Notes: a model not told the origin generated them from the letters alone. A DNA stretch of 64,000 nucleotides from JACQXM01 sp964569425 (GCA_964569425.1 CAZMVD010000004.1:22754-86753), one strand, 5' to 3'; positions 36,091-46,609 are shown, counted from the first letter of the stretch. Translations and numbers: made by a program.

Positions 36091-37368
36091 TTAATCGGAG
36101 TCCTCGATGACACGAACCCGGACGCTCACCGGCAGGTGATCCGAAGCGCGGGAGCGAAAGGACATCCCGCCGCCGGCGGCCGCCACAAGCTCGGCATGCA
36201 CGGTGGCCGTGGTCTGGGTGATTTCCTCGCCGGCCAGGCCGCCGTCTCCCTGAGAGACGATGACGTAGTCGAGCTTGCGGTCGTGCTGCGCGGGAGGGTT
36301 GCTGGTCAGGCGCGTGGCCGGGTAGGACGGATGATCGGCCAGCACGTCCCAACCGGTGGCTTCCAGATTGTCCCAGAACGTCTCCATGTGGCTGTCGAAG
36401 CGGTCGGCGTTCAGGTCGCCTGCGAGCAAGACATCAAACTCGCCCGCCGGAACGCAGCCGTTGGCCGCGCGCGATTCCTCGACCCACGCCACCACGGCGG
36501 TCATGGCCTGGTCGTGGTTCTGAGTCAGCTCGCGCTTCGACGCCAGGTGCAGTGAAATGACGACGAAGTCGTTCATCTCCACGCCGTTATCGAACAGTCG
36601 AAAGTAGGCCAACAGCGGCTGTCGGGCGAACAGCTTGCTGCCTTCGACCACGGTATTGGGCAGCGCGGCCTCGCAATGCCATACCAGGTGCGCCACCTGC
36701 GTATCGTAGAGCACCGCCAGGCGCTGCGCGCCGCCCGTGGTGCCGATGACGTAGGCGTAGCGGTCAGCGCCGAGCTTGCTCACCAGCCGGTCCAGTTCGT
36801 GAGAACGCGCTTCGGCGGAACCGCTGTCCGACTCGTCGGGCACGTCATGGCCGTTGATCTCCTGAAGCAGCACGATACTCAGGTCGAGCGTGTTGATCGT
36901 GTCGGCGATGAATTGGTAGTCGGCGTCCGTGCGCGGCGGTAGCGCGTTGGCGCCCTGAAATTCCGGAAACCCGCGCTTGGCGCCCTCCTTTAGGTATTCC
37001 AGGTTCCAGGTGGCGATTCCAATGGACTCCAGGGTTGGCGGCGGTGGCGCGGTCGGACAGGCGACGACCGCCGCGGCGTAGCGCGATGAAATCCAGCCGG
37101 AATCTTCGCGGGACTGGACGCGTAGCCAGCGGTCATCGTGCGCCGTTTCCACGACTTGGGCGATGGTGCCGTCGGGAAAACGGCGCCCGGTGAAGCTGTT
37201 ACGCGACTCGGCGTGAATGGGCACGCCGTCGACGTGGGTGGCCGACAAGCGGACGCAATCGCCGGGGTGCTGAGCCAGCCCGACGGGCGAAACCAGTAAA
37301 CAGACGGCGAGCATGACGCCGATATTCGCCGACCGAGGGGGCACAACGGGAACGAGCTTCGTGCGCAT
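36091..37368 (-). CDS. Secreted SH3-like plus endonuclease/exonuclease/phosphatase protein
   Basis: The product has 425 residues. AGGAGG lies 7 bases before the chosen ATG; an upstream open frame of 155 codons is rejected. A signal peptide (about 1-30, ending VGLAQ) precedes a bacterial SH3-like domain (about 45-110: FPDGTIAQVVET, DSGWISSRY). The rest is an EEP-superfamily phosphodiesterase/nuclease: ATWNLEYLK, LLQEINGHD, LLAGDLNADRFDS (metal ligands), LDYVIVS and ASDHLPVSV (catalytic Asp-His). It may act on extracellular DNA or phospholipids. It is monocistronic. Confidence 0.85.
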   Translation of the reverse strand: MRTKLVPVVPPRSANIGVMLAVCLLVSPVGLAQHPGDCVRLSATHVDGVPIHAESRNSFTGRRFPDGTIAQVVETAHDDRWLRVQSREDSGWISSRYAAAVVACPTAPPPPTLESIGIATWNLEYLKEGAKRGFPEFQGANALPPRTDADYQFIADTINTLDLSIVLLQEINGHDVPDESDSGSAEARSHELDRLVSKLGADRYAYVIGTTGGAQRLAVLYDTQVAHLVWHCEAALPNTVVEGSKLFARQPLLAYFRLFDNGVEMNDFVVISLHLASKRELTQNHDQAMTAVVAWVEESRAANGCVPAGEFDVLLAGDLNADRFDSHMETFWDNLEATGWDVLADHPSYPATRLTSNPPAQHDRKLDYVIVSQGDGGLAGEEITQTTATVHAELVAAAGGGMSFRSRASDHLPVSVRVRVIEDSD

Positions 37369-37865
37369 GGGGAAGCCTCCTGAAAACGAGTCACGAGGGG
37401 AAGGCCGGCCGACAAAGGCCGGACGATGCAAGCAATGTGCGTTGGTCGCGCCAGGAGTCAATCCAGCCAGGCACTTTGTCGATCCAAGGGAATGCTGGAG
37501 AACGGTTGACGGTCCGCCCGGTCCGGGCGAGATCGTGGAGTGTTTGGCGCGGGGATGGTTCGTGTGCACGACTTCGATCCCGAAGAGCCTATCGCTTTCC
37601 TTGGCGCTGCAGACTGGGGAATGGTCCGTGATCGGACCGGATGGCGGGAGTGATCGCATCCCGGGATCAAGATCACTGGCCCAATGAATGCCGAGTGTTG
37701 CATGCTGTGCGTATCGACTCCACGTACAATGGACACCCGGGGTCGTGTAAGCCATTGGGCTTTGGCACAGCACAGCCAATGCGGTAGGATGATCGCCGCG
37801 CCGCCGTGCAGCGCCGTTGTCGCGAAAGAACAATAGCAGTAGCCGTATCCAAACAGGAGGCGACG
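37369..37865. other. Intergenic region between divergent genes
   Basis: I see no gene here. Near 37408-37427 there is a short GC-rich inverted repeat (CCGGCC/GGCCGG) with no T-run. Promoters for both flanking genes are expected here but none is clear. Confidence 0.35.
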
Positions 37866-38474
37866 GTGGTTACGACATCGATGTATCCCAGCATTCTCAT
37901 GTTTGGTTGTCCGGGATCGGGCAAAGGAACTCAGGGCGTGGTGCTGGGGCAAATGCCCAACCTGGTGCACCTGGCCATGGGCGATATTTTCCGCGGGCTG
38001 GATCCGCAATCGGACATCGGCAAGGAGTTTCGCTCCTATTCCACGCAAGGGTTGCTTGTACCTGACGAACTGACGATTCGCGTGTTCCGCCATCACGTGG
38101 AGGAGCGCGTGGCTGCCGGCCAGATCGACCTGGCCTATCACACGTTGATTCTGGACGGCATCCCGCGGACGGTGGCCCAGGTGGAACTTCTCAAGCCGGT
38201 GATCGACGTCAAAGCGGTTCTCTACCTCATGATCGACGATCGTGATGCGCTGATCGCGCGGCTGATGGGCCGCGCGAAGAAGTCCAACCGCCCCGACGAC
38301 GCCGATCGGGGCGTGATTGAGAACCGCATTGAGGTGTTTGAACGCGAGACGTTTCCAGTGCTTGACGCTTATCCCAAACGGCTGATCGCACGGATCAATG
38401 CCGATCAGCACCCGCTTTCCGTGCTGCGCGACCTGGCCGATGCGCTGGTTCCCGTGGTTTCCGGAAGTTTGTAA
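37866..38474 (+). CDS. Adenylate kinase family protein
   Basis: The product has 202 residues. The P-loop FGCPGSGKGTQG (about 13-24) and the DGIPRT motif (usually DGFPRT) identify the family. The LID region is short, without zinc cysteines. A GTG start with AGGAGG 5 bases upstream is favoured; an ATG five codons later is possible. It would interconvert AMP, ADP and ATP, though specificity for another nucleotide cannot be excluded. Confidence 0.85.
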   Translation: MVTTSMYPSILMFGCPGSGKGTQGVVLGQMPNLVHLAMGDIFRGLDPQSDIGKEFRSYSTQGLLVPDELTIRVFRHHVEERVAAGQIDLAYHTLILDGIPRTVAQVELLKPVIDVKAVLYLMIDDRDALIARLMGRAKKSNRPDDADRGVIENRIEVFERETFPVLDAYPKRLIARINADQHPLSVLRDLADALVPVVSGSL

Positions 38475-38515
38475 CGAACGTTTCGGTGAGACAACCGGTT
38501 TTCAGCAGGATGGCC

Positions 38516-38710
38516 ATGGAAGGCACGAAAATCCGACTGTTCAAGCAGACAACGCCCGATGGGAAGGTGTACCTGACCGGCGCCATGTCCAAGGTGTCGC
38601 GCCTTCTCATCGTGGAGAACGACCGCAGAAAGTCTCCGAACGATCCGGATTTCTACGCCTTCATTGTTCCGAACCGTGGGGCCGGCACACTGCCGCCTGA
38701 GCAGCAATGA
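38516..38710 (+). CDS. Small conserved-looking protein, function unknown
   Basis: The product has 64 residues beginning MEGTKIRLFKQ. Weak CAGGA lies before the ATG; an ATG two codons upstream also exists. The sequence (GKVYLTGAMSKVSRLL, DFYAFIVPNRG) has the pattern of a small beta-rich fold, weakly recalling the DUF736 family. It lies 41 bases after the adenylate kinase gene, same strand, so may share its transcript. Confidence 0.55.
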   Translation: MEGTKIRLFKQTTPDGKVYLTGAMSKVSRLLIVENDRRKSPNDPDFYAFIVPNRGAGTLPPEQQ

Positions 38711-38741
38711 CGAGATGCGTCACGCCGCAGGCCGACACCGG

Positions 38742-39791
38742 TCAGGGCGGCGATGCGATCGGAGTTGCCGCCCCCTTGACCCGAACGCCGGGCGGAACGC
38801 CGCCCGATCCGCCGCCGACCACTGTTCCAAGATACATGACCGAGAACAGACCTTCCTCGGTATCCGAAGTCCACCGGCCGTTGCCCTCGAATCGAATGAC
38901 ACGGGTCAGTTCACCAGGGGTCCCGAAGACGGCCGGATCCATTGTGGCGCAGTAAGCCATTTGCCCATCGAAAGTCACCGCACAGCTTTCGGCGGTTCCC
39001 TGTCCCTGCGCGTTGTTCCGCCCGACCAAACCGGTGTCGATGGTCAACGTCGACCCGCTGAGTAAGACGGTGCCCTGCGGCATTTCGTCCAGACATCCGA
39101 TGAGTTCCGTTCCCTGGACCACCCCGGTCACGACTGTTCCGTTCTGTAGCGTGGGGCCGACACCGCCGAACAGTACCGCCGCGCCGATGGCTCCGGGATC
39201 GTCGAGAAACGTACCCCCGAAAAAGTGCAGGCTGGACAAGGTCCATTCGGTGAAATCGTCAAAGCTCACGGGGGCCTCATCGCACACCGCAAAGCGGACA
39301 ATCTGGGTGCGCTCGGGGGCGCTTTCTTCACCGTTGGCGTTGACCGTTCCTTCGGTGTCGTTCAGTTGGCACCTGGCCGGCGGGTCGAGAATACGGCCCG
39401 GGGCGCACAACGCCGCGTGGCCGCTCACGTTGACGCCGCATGGTCCGCCCGATTCCACATCATTGAACATAGCGCTCAGCGTTAACTGGCCATTGACATA
39501 GCGGAGCGAGGCAGGTGGGTCCAGGCCCAGACAGCGGCCATTCGATTCGGGCGTGTGAATGACGATGAACTCGGTTTGTGCGCCATTGCCGGAGGCGATG
39601 AAGGTGGGAGAACCGATCATCCAGGGTTCGTTGGCACGAAAAAAGCCATTGAGATCCCCATCGCCAGTGTCATCAAGCATCGGGTTTTCGTCGTTTTGCC
39701 CTGTTCCAAGCACGTGGCGACAGGAGCAGACCAGCCCGAGGCTACCAAGCAGGACTAGACTCACCTTGACGTGCCGTGAAATGGGGCGCAT
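38742..39791 (-). CDS. Lipoprotein of unknown function
   Basis: The product has 349 residues with GAGGGG about 7 bases before the ATG and a signal ending in a lipobox (GLVCSC, residues 19-24). The mature protein is acidic with repeated beta-type segments (TEFIVIHTPESNG, GTVVTGVVQGTELIG, GQMAYCATMDPAV) and pairs of Cys residues. I do not recognise a domain. It is convergent with the preceding small gene. Confidence 0.7.
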   Translation of the reverse strand: MRPISRHVKVSLVLLGSLGLVCSCRHVLGTGQNDENPMLDDTGDGDLNGFFRANEPWMIGSPTFIASGNGAQTEFIVIHTPESNGRCLGLDPPASLRYVNGQLTLSAMFNDVESGGPCGVNVSGHAALCAPGRILDPPARCQLNDTEGTVNANGEESAPERTQIVRFAVCDEAPVSFDDFTEWTLSSLHFFGGTFLDDPGAIGAAVLFGGVGPTLQNGTVVTGVVQGTELIGCLDEMPQGTVLLSGSTLTIDTGLVGRNNAQGQGTAESCAVTFDGQMAYCATMDPAVFGTPGELTRVIRFEGNGRWTSDTEEGLFSVMYLGTVVGGGSGGVPPGVRVKGAATPIASPP

Positions 39792-39955
39792 TTCTTCAAC
39801 CCCTCGATTGGCCGAGCGACATCAGGTCGGTGTGTCTTCGGCGCAGGCCCATTTCCGATCTTATGCGAGCGCGAAGAATAGAGAGATTACGACACCGCAT
39901 TCAGGTCACTTCGTGGAAACAGGCGAACGACGATTAAAAAGGAGCCCGCGACGCC

Positions 39956-40690
39956 TCAACGCCGGATGGTCGAGACTTCCGTTCGGCTGATGTTGCAGGC
40001 AAGTTCCGGCACCATCCAATGCCGCGGCTCTTTCACGTCACCGACGTGGTTGATTTCCCGTGCGGGAACCCCCACCACCGTAGACAAGGGCGCCACGTCT
40101 TGAATGACGACGGCCCCAGCGCCGATGACAGCTTCGCACCCGACGCGCAAACTCTGGATGATCGTGGCGCCGATTCCCACGAACGCGCCGGACTCCACGG
40201 TGACTCGGCCCGCGATACGCGCGCCGGGGCAGACGTGGGTCGCGGTGCCGATGTGCGTTTCATGGTCAATGATGCACCCCGTGTTCAGAATCACGGAGTC
40301 GCCGATCTGACAGTGGGCACAAACCAGCGCCCCGGCAGCGATCACAATGTTGGAACCCAGACTCACATTTCGCGCCAGGTTGGCCGAGGGATGGACCGCG
40401 TTGATGAGAGTCAGCCCCATCGCGTCCAATTGGTCGGCAAAGGCGCGGCGAACGCCGTTGTTGCCGATGGCGACGATGACGCAGCGCGTGTGGTGTTCCT
40501 CGCAAATGCGCGGCAGGTCGCCCGGTTGGCCCAGCACTCGTACGCCGTCGATCCGCCGGCCCGCCACCTTGGGATTGGAATCCACGAAGCCCACCACTTC
40601 GTATTGACCTGCGTTAACCAGGATATCGAGGACCACGCGACCGTGCCCGCCGCACCCGAAGATAACGCATCGTGGTTTCGAGTCAGTCAT
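39956..40690 (-). CDS. Sugar O/N-acetyltransferase of the NeuD/PglD family
   Basis: The product has 244 residues. An N-terminal Rossmann-like domain (CVIFGCGGHGRVVLDIL, about 8-24) is followed by a left-handed beta-helix of hexapeptide repeats (about 95-215), with the catalytic-type His in the INAVHPSANLARNV and IIDHETHIG segments. The family acetylates UDP-sugars or sialic acid precursors in polysaccharide or glycan synthesis. The ATG is chosen because the family start MxxxxCVIFG fits; the longer open frame is rejected. It is divergent from the EpsI-like gene. Confidence 0.88.
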   Translation of the reverse strand: MTDSKPRCVIFGCGGHGRVVLDILVNAGQYEVVGFVDSNPKVAGRRIDGVRVLGQPGDLPRICEEHHTRCVIVAIGNNGVRRAFADQLDAMGLTLINAVHPSANLARNVSLGSNIVIAAGALVCAHCQIGDSVILNTGCIIDHETHIGTATHVCPGARIAGRVTVESGAFVGIGATIIQSLRVGCEAVIGAGAVVIQDVAPLSTVVGVPAREINHVGDVKEPRHWMVPELACNISRTEVSTIRR

Positions 40691-40971
40691 GGGGCGGATC
40701 CGACATCTGGACGTAACGCGCGACGACAGAGGCTGGTCGAGCTTCGTCACAATTCCGGTTTCTCGCACTGCTTTAGGGGAATATCGGCAGCAGCCCCCCC
40801 GGTCATCATGGAAAGAGGCCTGCTCAAAGTGCTGGAAACCGCTGGGGGCAGTAAAATCCATTGCCCGGCCGTGAATAGACTGCGCGGTCTTTGGTTGTCG
40901 ATGAGTAGGTATGGACCTATGATGCGGACGCCGCCGCGACGGGCGGACTCAGTGATAAAGCTTTGAATAAC

Positions 40972-41745
40972 ATGACGTTATCGTCAACACACCCCGGACC
41001 AGGAACTTCCGATAGGGTGCTCCATACGCCCTTCATCGTTACAGTGACACTTCTAGGCATCGGGGCCGTATTGGCCGGTCCGGTCACGAGCCACATGGAT
41101 ATCAAACAGGTCAAGAAGGAACTGCCGCTTCGTACGCCCTTGGCCGCGCTTGATTCTGAAGGTCTCCATCCATATCGCGTGGTGGAACGCCAGATTCTGG
41201 AACCGACGATGGTCGAAGCGCTGGGTACGGAACATTACATCAGTTGGCTGCTGGAAGACACGTCGCGCGGCGAGCGCGATCCCATGAGAGTGGCCCACCT
41301 GTTCATCACCTATTACTCCGGTGGGCGCGAGAAAGTGCCGCACACGCCGGACGTTTGCTACCTGGGCTCGGGCTATCGCCCGGCGAGGCCGCATGAGAAC
41401 ATCGAGCGGCGGATTGCGTCGCTGGCGGGGCGGTTCGACGAGATTCCGCTTCGCGTGCTGACGTTCCAGAAGACGGCGGTGCACGACCATCGCCAGGTGT
41501 CGGTAGTCTATACGTTTTTCGTCAACGGCACGTTTGCGGTGGACAGCCGCTGGGTGCGCGTGCTGCTCAACAACTTGCGGAACCGTTACGCTTTCTTCAG
41601 CAAGGTCGAGGTGAGTTTTCCATTCGCCACCCGCGAGGACACGATCGAGGGAGCGACGCAACTTCTGAACCTGCTGTTGCCGGTTTTGATCGAGCGACAC
41701 TGGCCGGACTTTGAGGAGGCTGAGCGGAAAGCGAAGGAGACCTGA
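40972..41745 (+). CDS. Exosortase-associated EpsI-like protein (DUF3485 type)
   Basis: The product has 257 residues. One N-terminal membrane helix (about 20-40: FIVTVTLLGIGAVLAGPV) is followed by a periplasmic domain with VPHTPDVCYLGSGY, the CYxxxGW/Y-type motif of EpsI. EpsI proteins accompany exosortase in exopolysaccharide and PEP-CTERM protein sorting loci. No exosortase lies in this window. A TTG codon three codons upstream is a rival start. The large TPR gene follows about 275 bases downstream. Confidence 0.75.
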   Translation: MTLSSTHPGPGTSDRVLHTPFIVTVTLLGIGAVLAGPVTSHMDIKQVKKELPLRTPLAALDSEGLHPYRVVERQILEPTMVEALGTEHYISWLLEDTSRGERDPMRVAHLFITYYSGGREKVPHTPDVCYLGSGYRPARPHENIERRIASLAGRFDEIPLRVLTFQKTAVHDHRQVSVVYTFFVNGTFAVDSRWVRVLLNNLRNRYAFFSKVEVSFPFATREDTIEGATQLLNLLLPVLIERHWPDFEEAERKAKET

Positions 41746-42019
41746 GCCTGGGAACCGGCGCATTGGGGAGCTGCCGGTGCTTCAGGACCGCCGCGTGGGC
41801 CCGGCCAGGTCACCGTCACGGATCGTGAAAGGCAAAGCGCATGGGCGGCTATGCGCACGAGTAGGCCTGCAAATGGGATTGGTGAAAATAGAACTGGTTG
41901 GGACAATCGAGTCATCCAAGACCGGTGGACAGAGGTGACGAACCAACCCAACCGCATTGCGACCTGCGACCCGTGACCGGGGCACGCCGTGAATAGACAA
42001 GTGTTAAGGATGCTTCGCC

Positions 42020-45000
42020 ATGGCGCGTAAACGACTGAACAAGAACGTGGTGGTGGGTCTGACCCTGTTTGGGTTTTTCTGCGCCATTGTGGTCTCAGTG
42101 CTCATGCTCCGGCAGTTGCAGAAGAGCGATCCTGAACACTTCGTTTCCCTGGCACAACGGTACATCGAGCAGGAGCAGTGGCAACAGGGGGCGGTTTTCT
42201 ATCTGAAAGCGTGGGAGGTCAGCCAGGATCCGCAGTACCTGGTGACTTACGGCGACATGTTGCTGAACGCCGGCGAGGTGGGAGCGGCCCTTTCCGCATG
42301 GGAGGAAACGCTGATCAGGCGTCCTACGTTCCTACCCGCCCACCGCCGCCGGGTGGAGCTGCGTCTGGAGCTGGCACGACTGTATGGACAGTCTCGGGAT
42401 TGGCGTGCCTTGCTCGAAGCGGCACAGGCGATGTCGGGGCCGGAAATCGAAAGGAATCCGGGCGACGAGGCGTTGGCACAATATGCAACGGGAATGGCGT
42501 TGGCGGGACTGGGTGCCTCGGTCGAAGGGGGTACGGAACGCGGGATGGCGGCGATCCGCGAATCGGTCCGCCTGGCGCCCGACGAGGTGGATTACGCCCT
42601 GGACCTGGCGACGCTTCTGGTAGCGCAGAGCGACGTGGCCGGCGGCGAATCAATCTACCGGGAGTTAATGGAGCGTTACGAAGGGCCGGGGACCAAAGGG
42701 TCCAAGGTGCGGCTGGGCTATGCCCGCCACCTGGCGCGCACCCGAGCGCCTCAACACGAGTCCGAAGCGGAGGCTGCAGCGCGCTTCCTGGAAGCCGACG
42801 CGCTATATCGGCAGAGCATTACACTTGCCGGCGAAGACGCGGAGACGCTGTATGACGCGAAGCTGGCATACGCGATGTACCTGAGCGCACGGTGGGCGCG
42901 GGCGCGCGCCGCGCAACTGTCGGATGCCGGCGAGCACTTCTCAAAGGCAGAGCAGATGCTGCAGGACTGTCTTGCCCTGGACGCACTGCGCTTTGACGCT
43001 GCGGTGCAATTGGCGTCACTCTACCGGGCGGCGGAAAAGCAGGATGAAGTCATCGAAATTAGCCGGCAACGGCTGGCTCAGGGCTTTTCGCGAAAAGGGG
43101 TGGCGGCGGCGCGAAACAAACTGAGCCTGTTCCGGCTGCTCATGTTGGCCTCCGATGCGTGCCTGTCGAAGATCGTGGAATTGGACCGCACCAACGGAGC
43201 GGCAGACCGGAGCGCCCGGGAGGAATGGCTGACGCTTGCACGCCAATTGGTGGACGATGCCGCAGGTGAGTTTCCCGGGCATCCGCGCATGCTCAGCCAG
43301 TCGGGCCGCGTGAAATTGGCCGCGGGGCGGGATCGCGATGCCTTGGAGGACCTGCGGCGCGCCGACGAGCTATACACAGGGTCAGGGGTGATTGACTGGG
43401 AAAACAAAACCATTCTGGCGCGGCTGCACCTGCGGCTCAATGAACCGGGCGCAGCCAAGGCGGTGCTTGAGGCGGCGCGGGAACAGGCCGCCGGACGGGC
43501 ATCCGCGGGATTCTGGCTGCTGTATGCCCACGTGCTTTTTCAGAACGACGAGTTGACCAATCCGGAGTTGAGCCGGGCATTGGCGCAGGTGGCCGCACTG
43601 GATCCGGATAACGAGGACGCAAAGCGTCTGCAGGCCGCAGTGTTCGAGCGGCAGGGCAAGACGCAGCAGGCGCTGGCGCTGACCACTTCGCCGACGTCGA
43701 CGGCACTGCTGACCGCGCGGGAACAAGCCATCGACGGGAATGCCGATGCCGCGGTTGAAACGCTCCGCCACGCGCTGGAATCCGACCCCGCCGAGCCGCG
43801 CCTGATCGGCGGCGCGGTGCAGCTCCTGCTCAGTCTGCAGCGTATGGACGAGGCGCGACAAATCGTGACGGCCGCGCTGGCATTGCGCCCCGACGAAGTC
43901 ACTTTGAAGGCTTTGGAAGTCGCAACCCGCGCCGCTCTTACGGAGAACGAACGGCTGGCGGCCTTGCGCGGTTTGATCGAAGCGGAGCCTGACGGATTTC
44001 AACGGGCATTGAGCCTGACGGATTTCTACATCCGGGCCGAAGATCTGCACCACGCGCTGGCTTCTGTCAACCAGGCCGAGGCGCATCTCCTGGCCCGCGA
44101 CACGCCCGCGGCTTTATCCGCCACCCAGGCGCACCACCGCATGCTCCTGCGAACGAAGTTGCAGCTTGGGGCGCAACTGGAAGATCAGGCGGCGATGAAA
44201 GAAGCACGCGACTCCGCCGTCAAGCACAATGTCGACGGGGCCGGCGGTCAGGCTATCGTGGGGCAGTATCATCTGTATCGCCAGGAGGTGGAACAGGCGA
44301 TCCTGGCGCTGCGCACGGCGGTCACGGAGCAGCCAACCCACACACGGGCGCTGACGTCGCTGGGACAATGCTATCAACTCCAGGGGCGTCCGGAAGAGGC
44401 TCGGAGCTGGTACGAGCGCGCCCTGGCGGTCAATCCGAACGAGCCCCTGGCTCATCGCGGACTCGCCCTGTTGGCGCGCGTCGCCGGGGACGCGGAGTCG
44501 TATGAGAAACACCTGGCGGTGTGTGCACAACTGATTCCCTTCGATCCCTGGGTTCGCGGCGAGGTGGTCGCGAAGCAGGAACGCCGCGATCCGCGGGGGG
44601 CCATCGCCCGGCGGCAGGCGCAGCTTAAGGAGAACCCCGGCGACGTGGAGAACCTGCAACGATTGGCCGCCCTGTGCGAGGCGGCCAATGAATTGAGTCT
44701 GGCGGACGAGTACTACACACAATTGTTGACCCTGGCTCCGGACGACCGAAACCGGGTGGTCGAGGCAAGCAAGTACTACCGGCGTACGCGGCGCCCCGCG
44801 CGTTCGCTAGAAGTGGTGACGCAATACGCGAAATCGCGACCGTCGGCGGCGGAGCGGGCCGACGCGCAGATTCTCGTAGCGGCACATCACCTGGCGATGG
44901 AAGATCTGGCCGCCGTGGAACAAACACTGCTGGGGGCGGCGGACATCGCGGAGACATTCGAGGTCTGTTATAGCCTGGGCGAGTTCTATCTGCGCTCCGT

Positions 45001-46609
45001 TCAACGGGCAGACGATGCGTTAGGCTGGTACGACAAGGCGATGGCGTTGGCGCGGGAGGCTCAATCACCACGGCTGATCACGGTGATGGCGGCCCGCGTC
45101 GCCTGTGCGCTCTCGCGGTCGGTGGATGACCTTTCGATTGCGCGCCGCCTGGTCGCCGAATTTCGCGCAGCATTTCCGGAAGATCCGCGCGGACACCTGT
45201 GGGAGAGCGAACTCTACTCGCGCGAAGGCCGATTGGATGACGCCGTGGCGTCGCTCTCGCGCTTTCTGGAGCAGCGCCCGGCGGAACCGTATGCGTTGCT
45301 GCAACGGGCGCAGCTTCAGGCGGCACAGGGACGATTGCCGGCGGCGATCGCGGATCTGGAGGCGTTGAAACGCGCCCATCCGCTGGCGTTGGAGCTGGAG
45401 CCGCGACTGCTTCTGGCGCGCTGGCAGGAGCAGAGCGGCCGGCGTGACCTGGCCCTGCGCGAACTGGAATGGCTGGCCGCCGAGGCGCCGAATTCTCCGC
45501 GCGCGATCGAGGCACTGGTGGCTGCCTACGTGCGCCAGCAGCGATTCACTGACGCAGATCGGATGGTCACGGCGCAGATTAACCGCGCCGCCAACGAACC
45601 CGATGCGCGGTGGTTTGGGTTGCGCGGGTCTGTGTCCCTGAACCAGGAGGAATTCGACAAGGCGCTTCGCGACTTTCGTCGCGCGGCCGAAGTTTCGGGC
45701 TACGCGGCCGACCGCGTGGCCGACGTGCTGGACGTGTACTGGATCGCAGAGCGCTTCGCGGAAGGGTTGGAGTACTGCACCGCGCAGGCCAACGCGGAGC
45801 GTGAATCCCCACGGGTGCGTTCTTGTTGTGCCAAGTTCCTGGCGCGATCAGGGCGCGACGCGGAAGCCGTGGCCGCGTTTCGCGATGCCATGACCCTGGC
45901 CATGAGCCAGACTCCGGCCATGGTGCGCGCTGTGACGGCCAACCTCGTCGCAGCCTGGCCCGATTCCGCGACGGCATTGGCGCTGTTTGAAGTCAATCCG
46001 CCCGGCGGATCAGCGGCAAGGGCCAATGACCGCATCCTGGTGCGTTTGTACCGCCTGGCGAACCAGATTGAACAGGCACAGGAGCGCATGGAACGGTTGA
46101 TTAGCTCGGCGACCAGCGATGGGGAGCGGGCAGAGTTGCTGCTGGAGCAGGGCGAACTGCATCAGGTGCACGGCGACTGGGTAGCCGCGCGCCAGGCGTA
46201 TGAGGACGTGCTTCGCTATGCGCCGCAGCATTGGATGGCGCTGAACAACCTGGCATACATTCTTTCCGACCATTTGGGAGCGCCCCAGCAGGCGTTGCCC
46301 TACGCGCGGGCTGCGGTGCGCCTCGTCGATTCGGCGGATACGCTCGATACGCTGGGGTGGATCTATGTGAAGCTCGGGAACTTCGCGTCGGCCATCGCCG
46401 AATTGAGCCGGTCGGTGCGGCTCAACCCCGATGCCCCCTTGACTTTTTATCATCTCGCAGAAGCGTATCGCCGCAATCGCCAGTTTGGGCCGGCCGGGGA
46501 TGTGCTGAGCAACGGTCTGGAAGTGGCGCGATTGCGCGGCGATGACGCGACATTGGCACTGTTGCTGGCGTCCAAGGAACGCATCGACCGTAACGATGAC
46601 AAGCCGTAG
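42020..46609 (+). CDS. Giant membrane-anchored TPR protein
   Basis: This 1529-residue protein has one N-terminal membrane helix (about 11-31: VVVGLTLFGFFCAIVVSVLML), then an almost continuous array of helical TPR-type repeats to the C-terminus, for example ALTSLGQCYQLQGRPEEARSW, NNLAYILSDHLGAPQQALPYA and DTLGWIYVKLGNFASA. It lies downstream of the EpsI-like gene in the position where TPR proteins (PrsT-like) sit in exosortase/exopolysaccharide loci. It would be anchored in the inner membrane with a periplasmic scaffold. AAGGA lies before the ATG. Confidence 0.85.
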   Translation: MARKRLNKNVVVGLTLFGFFCAIVVSVLMLRQLQKSDPEHFVSLAQRYIEQEQWQQGAVFYLKAWEVSQDPQYLVTYGDMLLNAGEVGAALSAWEETLIRRPTFLPAHRRRVELRLELARLYGQSRDWRALLEAAQAMSGPEIERNPGDEALAQYATGMALAGLGASVEGGTERGMAAIRESVRLAPDEVDYALDLATLLVAQSDVAGGESIYRELMERYEGPGTKGSKVRLGYARHLARTRAPQHESEAEAAARFLEADALYRQSITLAGEDAETLYDAKLAYAMYLSARWARARAAQLSDAGEHFSKAEQMLQDCLALDALRFDAAVQLASLYRAAEKQDEVIEISRQRLAQGFSRKGVAAARNKLSLFRLLMLASDACLSKIVELDRTNGAADRSAREEWLTLARQLVDDAAGEFPGHPRMLSQSGRVKLAAGRDRDALEDLRRADELYTGSGVIDWENKTILARLHLRLNEPGAAKAVLEAAREQAAGRASAGFWLLYAHVLFQNDELTNPELSRALAQVAALDPDNEDAKRLQAAVFERQGKTQQALALTTSPTSTALLTAREQAIDGNADAAVETLRHALESDPAEPRLIGGAVQLLLSLQRMDEARQIVTAALALRPDEVTLKALEVATRAALTENERLAALRGLIEAEPDGFQRALSLTDFYIRAEDLHHALASVNQAEAHLLARDTPAALSATQAHHRMLLRTKLQLGAQLEDQAAMKEARDSAVKHNVDGAGGQAIVGQYHLYRQEVEQAILALRTAVTEQPTHTRALTSLGQCYQLQGRPEEARSWYERALAVNPNEPLAHRGLALLARVAGDAESYEKHLAVCAQLIPFDPWVRGEVVAKQERRDPRGAIARRQAQLKENPGDVENLQRLAALCEAANELSLADEYYTQLLTLAPDDRNRVVEASKYYRRTRRPARSLEVVTQYAKSRPSAAERADAQILVAAHHLAMEDLAAVEQTLLGAADIAETFEVCYSLGEFYLRSVQRADDALGWYDKAMALAREAQSPRLITVMAARVACALSRSVDDLSIARRLVAEFRAAFPEDPRGHLWESELYSREGRLDDAVASLSRFLEQRPAEPYALLQRAQLQAAQGRLPAAIADLEALKRAHPLALELEPRLLLARWQEQSGRRDLALRELEWLAAEAPNSPRAIEALVAAYVRQQRFTDADRMVTAQINRAANEPDARWFGLRGSVSLNQEEFDKALRDFRRAAEVSGYAADRVADVLDVYWIAERFAEGLEYCTAQANAERESPRVRSCCAKFLARSGRDAEAVAAFRDAMTLAMSQTPAMVRAVTANLVAAWPDSATALALFEVNPPGGSAARANDRILVRLYRLANQIEQAQERMERLISSATSDGERAELLLEQGELHQVHGDWVAARQAYEDVLRYAPQHWMALNNLAYILSDHLGAPQQALPYARAAVRLVDSADTLDTLGWIYVKLGNFASAIAELSRSVRLNPDAPLTFYHLAEAYRRNRQFGPAGDVLSNGLEVARLRGDDATLALLLASKERIDRNDDKP

